NCBI GenBank assembly: GCA_023665185.1
Contig: JAMPEL010000006.1
Coordinates: forward strand, 29,240-93,239
Origin: Roseburia sp.
GTDB taxonomy: Bacteria > Bacteroidota > Bacteroidia > Bacteroidales > Bacteroidaceae
Length of the DNA stretch: 64,000 nucleotides
Reading direction: 5' to 3'
In this document: piece after piece, positions 17,232-25,762 of the stretch
Position numbering within the stretch: the first letter of the stretch is position 1
Layout: the number at the start of each line of letters is the position of its first letter
The notes under the pieces: model-generated
Database searches by the model: none
What the model was told of the DNA's origin: nothing
Seen by the model: only the letters and a program-made list of their open reading frames with translations
Translations under genes and position numbers: made by a program

Positions 17232-18548
17232 CTACTTTCCTTTTTTTGTCACCTCAACATCCCTCATAACGAAATTGTCTATTTGAGTGGCATCACAATC
17301 CGGATTTTTCGCTTTCAGGGTGATATGCTCGAATACAAAGTTCGACAGACGATACTGGTCACTCTTCTCTACATTAAAGAAAGTGGCGCAGTCCATCGTA
17401 ATATTGCGCATAGTAATATTTTCGCCGAAGGAAACCGGCATGTCCGTTCTTCCTTTAAGGTCGAAGAACTGAGTCCACGGACGTATATAGATAAAATTCG
17501 CCACCTCGCCCGTAATGTCCTCCACTGTAATATACTCATACTGCTGGGGAGTGTCCGGACGCATCTTCAACCACAACAGACGCTGTGCCTTGCCCACTTT
17601 TATACGGCGAAGTATCACATTACGACTATGGATTGACTCACTTCCACACGTGAGACATCCGTGGCAAAAGCCGTATTCGCAATCCTCTATTATGATATTC
17701 TCGTTCGCCCCGTTAGTAGGGTCAGTATCCGCCCACGGCCCTTTTCCGCCTTTCAATGCAATGGCATCATCGTTCACAGCCATGTAGCAATGGCTTACAT
17801 GTATGTTCTTGCAGGCATCAATGTCTATAGCATCTGTACTTGGTGCCTTGACCGGCTCGGCTGGCGAGAGAATGCGGAGGTGGAGCAACTTCACATGGTC
17901 GCAACGGTATATGTGTGTAGTCCAAAACGGAGAATTGACAAGGCTGACACCGCTTATCTCCGCATTCGTGCAGTTGGACAGATAGACAAGACGAGGACGC
18001 TGCTCATCCTTATTCGTACACTGGGGATTCCAGGAGCGGCGCAACCAGAAGGCTTTCCAATAACGCAGTCCGTTGCCATCGATTTCACCCTTGCCGGCAA
18101 TCTTGAATCCATCGAGAGAATCGGCATTCACCAATGCGGAATAATACTTGCAAGTCTCACCCTCAATGCGTGTCTCCAACACAGGAAAATCCGCTATATC
18201 CTCACTTCCTTTCAGCTTGCCTCCCTCCTCAATGTAAAGGCTTGTTCCCTGTCTGAAAAATATGGCTCCGCTGAGAAATGTGCCTTGCGGAATGACAATC
18301 ACTCCACCACCCTCGCTTGCCGCACGGTCTATCACAGTTTGAATCTGACGAGTCTGTACCACAGTGCTGTCGGCAGACACTCCGTAATCAGTCAGCACAT
18401 ACTGCCTGCCCATATCTTTCAATTCAGCAGGCGAAGTTTTCTTGAACCAATCCTCAACCGGAGTTCCGTCAGGAAAAACATCGACGTTCTTCTTTCCCTC
18501 GGCAACAGCACACCACAGCAATGTTGCCACAATTACAAGTAATTTCAT
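17232..18548 (-). CDS. Glycoside hydrolase family 28 (polygalacturonase-like), secreted
   Basis: 438 residues with an N-terminal signal peptide (MKLLVIVATLLWCAVAEG). A right-handed beta-helix enzyme begins near residue 50 (YGVSADSTVVQTRQIQTVID). GH28 catalytic signatures are recognisable in slightly divergent form: STDAIDID (usual NTDG), VNDDAIALKGG (the DD pair), FCHGCLTCGSE (usual GHG) and the basic motif WLKMRPD. Expected to hydrolyse alpha-galacturonic or related linkages in pectin-type polysaccharides in the periplasm or outside. No SusC/D pair or other pectin gene is nearby. It lies 82 bp downstream of a DUF418 gene on the same strand. Confidence 0.88.
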   Translation of the reverse strand: MKLLVIVATLLWCAVAEGKKNVDVFPDGTPVEDWFKKTSPAELKDMGRQYVLTDYGVSADSTVVQTRQIQTVIDRAASEGGGVIVIPQGTFLSGAIFFRQGTSLYIEEGGKLKGSEDIADFPVLETRIEGETCKYYSALVNADSLDGFKIAGKGEIDGNGLRYWKAFWLRRSWNPQCTNKDEQRPRLVYLSNCTNAEISGVSLVNSPFWTTHIYRCDHVKLLHLRILSPAEPVKAPSTDAIDIDACKNIHVSHCYMAVNDDAIALKGGKGPWADTDPTNGANENIIIEDCEYGFCHGCLTCGSESIHSRNVILRRIKVGKAQRLLWLKMRPDTPQQYEYITVEDITGEVANFIYIRPWTQFFDLKGRTDMPVSFGENITMRNITMDCATFFNVEKSDQYRLSNFVFEHITLKAKNPDCDATQIDNFVMRDVEVTKKGK

Positions 18549-18630
18549 AAATTAAATTCGTTAGTTATAAAAGTTTCTTTATTCTCAATCAATGCCTCAC
18601 GCATATATATCCGCCATTCCCGACTTGCCG

Positions 18631-19818
18631 CTACCGCCTTGCAGGCTTTAGAATCCATGTGGCTTTTCGCCACAGATATTCCAACGGACCGTGGCTGTGA
18701 CGCTTCATCCAGAAACGACAGAACCGAAGCTGCAAGACAAATATCAGGACTCCGACTCCCACACTTGCCGTAATGCCAAGATGATTGTGGAGGGAAAGTC
18801 CCCAATTATAGAAGAGGAATGAGCCTATCATGCTCTGTGTGATATAATTCGTAAGACTCATCCTGCCGTATGGCATGAGGAAACGCAGCAGACGCGACAA
18901 AGATGTGGCATAGAACAAGAACAGGACACCGGTGACCTCCATAAGCATAAAGGCGAACTTATGCAAGGAGCTGACAATAAGAGACAGCGGTGTGAGGACA
19001 GCCGCCGAGTCCACAAACTTTGGAAGAAGATTGGAAATGCCATACAAAGGGAAGAAACAGACGATTGCCACAGCAAAGACACGTCCCCACAGACGGCGGT
19101 TTCGAGGTGTGTCGGCAAACCATCCGCCACGTCCCGCCAGCATACCGAGCATAAAGAGTGAAGCTGTCTGGAACATGCGCGCATTCTCCCAGGCCCATGT
19201 CAGCGATGCCATTTGTCCGCTCCAAAGGTTCATCTTCACAGTTTCAAGAAAGTCGCCGTTTCCCAATACCGGATATGCCTGTGCCCAATATTGGCTCGAA
19301 AGAGGCTTGGCAGGAAGCAAATCGGGATGCGCCAGCGCACTGAAAAGCTTGAGCCACTCCACCGGCTGCAACATACAAACCAAAGCAATGAGGAGGACTA
19401 CACGGTTTGACAGACGGCATACCAGCGGCAACACAAACCCGACAAGGGAATAGAGCACCAGCACCTCACCTGTGAAAAACATGGCGTTCAGATTTCCAAA
19501 CAAAAAGAGAAGGACCATGCGCCAACAAAAACGTCCTCTAAAATCATAGCCTCTTCGTTCCTGATTGCTGTACATGATGTAGAAACTGAATCCGAACAGC
19601 AGCGCGAATATCGCGTATGCCTTGCCTCCGAAAGCAAAAAACAGTCCGTCCCAAATGGCCTTGTCCGTAAAGTTGAGCCATGCAGGCTGCCCTTCTGTCG
19701 AAGGGAAAGAGTAAAAATTGAAATGCTCTATCGAATGCAATAAAATAATTGCCATAACAGCAAATCCACGCAGAGCGTCCGCCACCTCTATCCGAGGCTG
19801 TTTGTTTGTTATTTCCAT
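18631..19818 (-). CDS. DUF418 family integral membrane protein
   Basis: 395 residues with about nine to ten membrane helices. The start EVADALRGFAVMAIILLHSI is the conserved opening of this family (related to acyltransferase-3-like proteins). The C-terminal part YGRMSLTNYITQSMIGSF, ending in LEYLWRKATW, is the DUF418 signature. The reaction is not known; a transporter or acyl-transfer role has been suggested for relatives. Same strand as GH28 (82 bp) and PgpH (110 bp); joint transcription is possible but not shown. Confidence 0.88.
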   Translation of the reverse strand: MEITNKQPRIEVADALRGFAVMAIILLHSIEHFNFYSFPSTEGQPAWLNFTDKAIWDGLFFAFGGKAYAIFALLFGFSFYIMYSNQERRGYDFRGRFCWRMVLLFLFGNLNAMFFTGEVLVLYSLVGFVLPLVCRLSNRVVLLIALVCMLQPVEWLKLFSALAHPDLLPAKPLSSQYWAQAYPVLGNGDFLETVKMNLWSGQMASLTWAWENARMFQTASLFMLGMLAGRGGWFADTPRNRRLWGRVFAVAIVCFFPLYGISNLLPKFVDSAAVLTPLSLIVSSLHKFAFMLMEVTGVLFLFYATSLSRLLRFLMPYGRMSLTNYITQSMIGSFLFYNWGLSLHNHLGITASVGVGVLIFVLQLRFCRFWMKRHSHGPLEYLWRKATWILKPARR

Positions 19819-19928
19819 TTGTTCAGATTAAAGATTAAAGACCGGAAAACGGAACATGAAAGGCACATAAGGGGTATCCACACCGCCCACCTTTCATGTA
19901 GCATTTCCAATCAGAGATATATAATATA

Positions 19929-22022
19929 CTATTTGACATTAAGTTCCGGATAGGAAATTCGTGTGTGATACACAATTTTCAGTTTCTCCTTGAACACACT
20001 TTTCGCAACGGCTATTTCCTTGAAGGTAATGTCACACTCATTGAAATACCCTTCCGCCACCTGACTGTCAATGACTTTATCGACAAGACCGCTGATACTT
20101 TCTTCCGTGTATTCTTTAAGACTCCGCGACGCAGCCTCCACAGAATCAGCCATCATCAATATCGCCTCCTCTTTTGTTCCGGGATTAGGACCGGGATAAG
20201 TGAAGAGTTTCTCATCCACTTCCTCGTCCGGATGTTCATTCTTATAAGTAATATAGAAATACTTTGTCTTGCCAAGTCCGTGATGGGTGGAGATAAAACG
20301 CTTGATAATCTCCGGCAAATGATGCTTATCGGCAAGCAGCAGACCATTGGTTATATGCGCCATAATCACCTCCGCGCTTTTGATGGCTGTAAGGTGTTTG
20401 TGCGGATTGCCGCCTGCCTGATTCTCGGTGAAGAACACCGGCCGCTCCATTTTTCCTATGTCATGATACAATGCGCCGGTACGCACAAGCTGCGCTCTCG
20501 CCCCAATTTTCTTTGCCACTTCAGACGCAAGATTTGCCACCTGCATAGAGTGCTGGAATGTACCCGGAGCCACTTCCGTCATCCGTTGCAGCAACGGATT
20601 GTTGATATTCGACAATTCGACAAGGGTCACATCCGAGACAAAGCGGAAACTCTTCTCAAACAGCCACAGCAAAGGATAGGTGAACAACAGCAGCACACCG
20701 TTGATGATGAAGAAAATGTACATCGAGTCGTCAACCTTCATCAAGTCATTCTCCATAATAAGCTCGTATGCCGTATAGAATATCATGTAGCTCACCACAA
20801 TCACAGCTGCCGCGCGTATGATTTGCGAACGCTGTGAAAGCTCGCGCAGATTCTGTATGGCAACCATTCCCGCAGTCAGCTGCATAATAATAAACTCGTA
20901 TGGATAGCGCAAAACAAGGGATATGATGATGGTCATCGCGCAATGAAACATATAGGCGGTGCGCGAATCCATAAAGACACGGATAATTATCGGTACCATG
21001 CAACAAGGCAGCATGAACACATTCAGCAAATTACGCGACACCATTAAAGATGCCATAATGCTGAACACAACAATCAGCGCATACAAAAGTATTGCGCTGC
21101 GCCCATTTGTCAAATAGTCCGCACGGAAAAGAGACAGGTAGGTGACAAGTATGGACATGACCAACAGCACGAAGACAGTCTGTCCCAAAAGTTTATAAGG
21201 AAAATGTTCCGTCGCACTCTTGTGCTTGGTAGACTCTCTTTCAAAAGAACGCAGAATGTCGTACACTTCCTTAGTGACAATCTCTCCACGGTCGATAATC
21301 TTTTGCCCGCTCTGCACAATGCCTCTCGCACCCGACACACTCGCCTTAAGGGCTTCCTCCTCTATTTTCGATTTGGCAGCGTCCAGATTCAGGTTCGGCT
21401 GCAACAATTCTATAATGTCGAACTGCTGCATCACTGAACGCGGATACATGACCGTATCCTTGTTCATGATATATTCGTATGCGGAACGGGTGGAAAAAAG
21501 TTTCTTTACAGGAACAGACACAGCCGTATTGTCATCGCCAATCAAACGTATAGAGCTGTGCCCCCGTTCTTTCAGGTCGCCATACTCCTCTGCCGACAGC
21601 ATACCATAGCGGTAGACAGTGTCCAACATGGCGACAATATGGCGGACATAAAATGTGGCGCCAGTGCCTTTCCAACGATTACTTGCAGCCTGCAATTTCT
21701 TTATCATACCCGATTTCACGCTGCTGTCCACAGTGTAATAAGGCTGAAAGCGACGCATGACACTATCCTGCTCACGCTGCATCACAGAATCGTTCTTGTA
21801 GATAGGAAACTTGAATGTGGCTATCAACTGTCCGTATCGCCAGGGCTTGTCAATGTCATATGTATAGTTGAACTGTGCGTCACGCGGCATAAAGTACACC
21901 ACGGCAACAGTAGAAAGCACCACAAGCAATATTTTGAACAAAAGAAGATGTCTCTTCTCCTGCACCTGCTGTTTCCTTCCCTTTGTCGGTTTGGACGAGA
22001 AAAAATTCCAATTCATATTCAA
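19929..22022 (-). CDS. 7TMR-HDED/HD-domain phosphohydrolase (PgpH-like c-di-AMP phosphodiesterase)
   Basis: 697 residues. One N-terminal helix (about 28-45) is followed by an extracytoplasmic helical HDED domain (about 60-270), about seven membrane helices (about 280-470), and a cytoplasmic HD domain. That domain has FQHSMQVANLA, GALYHDIGKMERP, HITNG, FISTHHG and MMADSVEAASRS. The metal-binding His and Asp residues of HD phosphodiesterases are present. Homologues (PgpH) hydrolyse cyclic di-AMP. Monocistronic, followed upstream by repeat copy C. Confidence 0.9.
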   Translation of the reverse strand: MNMNWNFFSSKPTKGRKQQVQEKRHLLLFKILLVVLSTVAVVYFMPRDAQFNYTYDIDKPWRYGQLIATFKFPIYKNDSVMQREQDSVMRRFQPYYTVDSSVKSGMIKKLQAASNRWKGTGATFYVRHIVAMLDTVYRYGMLSAEEYGDLKERGHSSIRLIGDDNTAVSVPVKKLFSTRSAYEYIMNKDTVMYPRSVMQQFDIIELLQPNLNLDAAKSKIEEEALKASVSGARGIVQSGQKIIDRGEIVTKEVYDILRSFERESTKHKSATEHFPYKLLGQTVFVLLVMSILVTYLSLFRADYLTNGRSAILLYALIVVFSIMASLMVSRNLLNVFMLPCCMVPIIIRVFMDSRTAYMFHCAMTIIISLVLRYPYEFIIMQLTAGMVAIQNLRELSQRSQIIRAAAVIVVSYMIFYTAYELIMENDLMKVDDSMYIFFIINGVLLLFTYPLLWLFEKSFRFVSDVTLVELSNINNPLLQRMTEVAPGTFQHSMQVANLASEVAKKIGARAQLVRTGALYHDIGKMERPVFFTENQAGGNPHKHLTAIKSAEVIMAHITNGLLLADKHHLPEIIKRFISTHHGLGKTKYFYITYKNEHPDEEVDEKLFTYPGPNPGTKEEAILMMADSVEAASRSLKEYTEESISGLVDKVIDSQVAEGYFNECDITFKEIAVAKSVFKEKLKIVYHTRISYPELNVK

Positions 22023-22259
22023 TGTATTTTGTGCAATTCATTGCAGCCCACATCCTTAGAGCTTGCACTTGCAAATTTAGACAAAATATTGGGATTTCTA
22101 TACTGGTGGAATAAAGAATCTCTTATTCTTTAGAGGGAAATAAAAATATTCTGATATACACTGACATAAAAACAATCTGCGTACACATCCCTAAAACGGA
22201 ATACGCATGGCGGAGCTTGTTCCGGCGCGAGCATGGCAGAAGTCCGATACAGAGCGCGC

Positions 22260-22990
22260 TGAATCGGTTGTCTGCGACACTCTTATTATAGGCATTTTTC
22301 GGGTTGAGCATACCGTTTTTTTCAGTGCGTTTCGGCAAAAGTTTCTGACATAATGTCAATTCAGTTGGAGGTGCGTTTTTTAACACAATGAAGATTCGTA
22401 CACTCTTAATTGAGATGCAATTTTTGCTCACTAAAAGATAAAGTATTGATAATCAACAAGATATATTTTAGCCAAAATAATGCAGTTTTAGACCAAAAAC
22501 TAAAGGCTGGAGGCAAAATAGGATATACTGATAATCAGCGAGTTATGAAAATTCGCGGCTAAAACAGTCGTTTTTCGCAGTCAAAATCAATTTTTGTTTT
22601 TCAGAGCGTGGAAAAGTCGGCTTCGTTCCTTTTAAGGGAATCATCTTGGAAAATGCCCAATTTTAGGGCTAAAAGCGGGCTGTAAAAAATTCGTTCACCT
22701 TGAAAATAAAATTACTTCACCTTGCAAAAAAAATCAGTTCACCTTACAAAAAAATTTTCAGCACCTTGCAATTTTGGACTTTTATGGGCTTTTGGGCGGA
22801 AACACCCCATTTCAGCTTGAATTTTTATATCCTTTGGTCGGGCGAATTGTCCTATTTGCCCACTCGAAATTCAAGAAGAGAAAACCTCCGTAGAATCGCG
22901 TTTTTTCAGCCGAGGCAAAGTCTGGTTGATTTTGAGCGATTCTACGGAGGTTTGGTTTTAACATATCAAATTACACAATTTCCGCTTAAA
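22260..22990 (+). repeat. Long dispersed non-coding element, copy C
   Basis: Fills most of 22023-23158. Contains GACATAATGTCAATTCAGTTGG (about 22347) and TTTTTTAACACAATG. TTGATAATCA (22445) and CTGATAATCAGCGAGTTATG (about 22530) are present. The four-unit TTCACCTTG array runs 22693-22770. The best stem of the family is CCTCCGTAGAATCGC (22885-22899) / GCGATTCTACGGAGG (22936-22950), then TTTTAACATATCAAATTA. No nested insert, and neither terminal repeat is clearly visible. The rest of the gap is AT-rich with nothing recognisable. Confidence 0.82.
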
Positions 22991-23158
22991 AAATTAGCAA
23001 ATAGACATATTCAAGAGATAATTCATTAAAATTTTGACAACACGACAACGATTGTATAACAGTGTTGTACAAAAATACTCTCTAAAGTTGAACTACACCC
23101 AGAAAGTTGGACACAAAAACAACGTTTAATGTCTATATACCACATAAAACAGGCATAC

Positions 23159-24460
23159 TCACCTGCTCATCAGATAAGCCTTGAAATCCGCGAAGTCACG
23201 GCTCATCTCCACACTTTCCTTCTTGCCCTGCATGAAAGCGGCAAGCTTGGCTGGAATTTCCACTTTCGAGGCGATGATTCTTTCCACCGTATCGCGGAAT
23301 TTGGCAGGATGCGCCGTCTCAAGGAACACACCGGTCTCGCCTGGCTGTAATCCTTCTTTCAGCGCACGGAAACCACATGCTCCGTGAGGGTCGCACAAAT
23401 AACCGGTCTCCTCATACACAGTCTTGATGGTCTCTGCTATTTGCTCGTCCGTATATGCGGCACCACTTACATCTCCGCAAACCGCACTGTGATTTCCTTC
23501 ATACAAGTCGTAGATACGGGCAAAATTACTTGGATCGCCCACATCCATAGCATTGGCAATTGTCTGTACAGAAGGACGCGGACAATACTCGCCCGTCTTC
23601 AGATAGTTGAAGAAGATGTCATTCGCATTGTTTGCCGCAACGAAGCGTGATATAGGAAGCCCCATCTTCTTGCCAAACAAGCCGGAAGTGATGTTTCCGA
23701 AATTACCGGAAGGCACACAAACGACAAGTTTGTCCGCAAGCCCTTTCTTCTTCATCTGGGCATATGCGTAGAAATAATAGAAAGCCTGTGGAAGGAATCG
23801 CGCCACATTGATGGAATTGGCAGACGTAAGCTTCATGTGATGATTCAGTTCCTCGTCCATAAACGCGGATTTCACAAGTGCCTGACAATCATCGAACACA
23901 CCGTCCACCTCTATCGCCGTGATATTCTGCCCGAGAGTGGTAAACTGGCATTCCTGTATAGGACTTACTTTTCCTTTCGGATAAAGCACATACACATGAA
24001 TGCCCTCAACCCCAAGAAATCCGTTTGCTACCGCAGAGCCTGTGTCACCCGATGTAGCCACCAGCACGTTCACTTGCTCATTGCCTTCCTGCTTGATAAA
24101 ATAGCCAAGCAGACGCGCCATGAAGCGTGCGCCGACATCTTTAAAAGCAAGTGTCGGTCCGTGGAACAGCTCAAGGCTATATATGTTGTCTGTAACTTTA
24201 GCCACCGGACAGTCGAAGGCAAGTGTGTCGTACACAATCTGCCGGAGCGTATCAGCCGGCACATCCTCACCGAAAAAAGCGTCTGCCACCGTGTATGCTA
24301 TGTCCTGAAACGTCATGTCCTCGATATGGTCGAAGAAATCTTTTGGCAATGCCTTTATCACTTCAGGCATGTAAAGTCCCTTGTCTTCGGCAAGCCCCTT
24401 CACTACTGCCTTGTGCAAATCAGCGACAGGTGCTTTTTTATTTGTACTGTAAAATTTCAT
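23159..24460 (-). CDS. thrC: Threonine synthase
   Basis: 433 residues, the length of the longer (thrC type 2) family. The N-terminus MKFYSTNKKAPVADLHKAVV, the PLP-lysine motif LAFKDVGARFMARLLG, and the phosphate-binding loop SGDTGSAVANGF and VPSGNFGNI are present. Converts O-phosphohomoserine to threonine with PLP. Last gene of thrA-'apgM'-thrC, 14 bp after the previous stop. Confidence 0.97.
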   Translation of the reverse strand: MKFYSTNKKAPVADLHKAVVKGLAEDKGLYMPEVIKALPKDFFDHIEDMTFQDIAYTVADAFFGEDVPADTLRQIVYDTLAFDCPVAKVTDNIYSLELFHGPTLAFKDVGARFMARLLGYFIKQEGNEQVNVLVATSGDTGSAVANGFLGVEGIHVYVLYPKGKVSPIQECQFTTLGQNITAIEVDGVFDDCQALVKSAFMDEELNHHMKLTSANSINVARFLPQAFYYFYAYAQMKKKGLADKLVVCVPSGNFGNITSGLFGKKMGLPISRFVAANNANDIFFNYLKTGEYCPRPSVQTIANAMDVGDPSNFARIYDLYEGNHSAVCGDVSGAAYTDEQIAETIKTVYEETGYLCDPHGACGFRALKEGLQPGETGVFLETAHPAKFRDTVERIIASKVEIPAKLAAFMQGKKESVEMSRDFADFKAYLMSR

Positions 24461-24474
24461 ATTTATGGTGGTTA

Positions 24475-25743
24475 TTATAAATTCATAAATGCTTTTATAA
24501 ACTCATCTTTTTTCAAGCAGCCGTATCCGCCCTGCTTGCATGAGTATTCATCGAAAGTATCTACTCCGTCAGCCTCGATACCGGGAGCATAAATAAGGAA
24601 TGGTACCGGCTCATTGGTATGGGTACGCAGTTTCACCGGTGTAGGATGGTCGGGCAAGACCGCTATTGCGACAGGCTCGGTTTTTGTGTCTGCTGTATTG
24701 CCGCCATTGGCGCGTACTTCCTCTTCCCAAGCCTTGTTAACTCCTTCCACATATTCCCATATAGGCCGGACTGCACGCTTGTCAAGACTCTCAATCGTGG
24801 CCAGTTTCAAATCGAGCTTTCCATCATGTCCTGCCTCATCACTTGCCTCGATATGCAAATACACAAAGTCATCGGTTTTCAGTGCAGCAATGGCAGCTTC
24901 CGCCTTACCCTCATAATTCGTATCAGCAAGCCCGGTAGCCCCTTCCACATCAATACACCGCAGTCCGGCATAATGTCCTATACCTCTTATCAAATCGACA
25001 GCGGTGATAACCGCACCCCGCTTTATCTGAGGATAAGTCTGCGTCAGCGGCACCATATCAGGACGGTAGCCTCCAGCCCACGGCCAGATGCTGTTGGCCG
25101 GATCTTTTCCTTCTGCCACCCTTTGTTGATTGAGCGGATGTCCGGCAAGAAGCTGTTGCGACTTCAATATCAAATCATTGAGAAGGTCTGCCGTAGCCTG
25201 TGCCTCCGGTACTTCCGGCTTTACAAGAAGCGGTCTCCACGGCTGACCGGGAACATCATGCGGTGGTGTGCATGACAATCTCTTGTCGCCGCCCTTGATA
25301 ACCAGCAAATGGCGGTACTGCACTCCAGTGTAGAAATGTACGCGCTCTGTTCCAAGACGTTCCTGCAAGTACTTTATCAGCACATCGCCTTCTTCCGTTT
25401 TAAGATGTCCGGCAGAGTGGTTCTTTATACAATCTCCCTCAATGCACACCAGATTACAACGTATAGCCATGTCATCAGGCGACAACTCTACCCCGATACT
25501 TGCAGCTTCAAGCGGACCGCGTCCCTCGTACACATGTGTCTGGTCATAACCGAGAATCGATGAGTTTGCCACCTCGCTTCCAGGATGAAACCCTTCGGGC
25601 ACTGTCGTCAGCATACCTGTGCGCCCTTTCTTTGCCAGCATGTCCATATAAGGAGTATGGGCATACTGCATCAGAGTCTTGTCGCCAAGAGCCTCGACCT
25701 TCCAATCAGCCATCCCATCTCCAAGTATGATAATATGTTTCAT
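24475..25743 (-). CDS. Cofactor-independent phosphoglycerate-mutase-like protein, probable homoserine kinase
   Basis: 422 residues of the archaeal-type (ApgM) alkaline-phosphatase superfamily: MKHIIILGDGMADWKVE, EVANSSILGYDQ, RGPLEAASIGVEL, GYRPDMVPL, HIEASDEAGHDG. The metal-binding Asp, His and Ser are visible. The gene lies between thrA and thrC, and no GHMP-type homoserine kinase (ThrB) is seen in the operon. In other Bacteroidetes this paralogue has been proposed to act as homoserine kinase in place of ThrB. Position strongly supports that here; catalysis is inferred. Confidence 0.85.
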   Translation of the reverse strand: MKHIIILGDGMADWKVEALGDKTLMQYAHTPYMDMLAKKGRTGMLTTVPEGFHPGSEVANSSILGYDQTHVYEGRGPLEAASIGVELSPDDMAIRCNLVCIEGDCIKNHSAGHLKTEEGDVLIKYLQERLGTERVHFYTGVQYRHLLVIKGGDKRLSCTPPHDVPGQPWRPLLVKPEVPEAQATADLLNDLILKSQQLLAGHPLNQQRVAEGKDPANSIWPWAGGYRPDMVPLTQTYPQIKRGAVITAVDLIRGIGHYAGLRCIDVEGATGLADTNYEGKAEAAIAALKTDDFVYLHIEASDEAGHDGKLDLKLATIESLDKRAVRPIWEYVEGVNKAWEEEVRANGGNTADTKTEPVAIAVLPDHPTPVKLRTHTNEPVPFLIYAPGIEADGVDTFDEYSCKQGGYGCLKKDEFIKAFMNL

Positions 25744-25762
25744 AAGCTATTTGTCTCTACTA

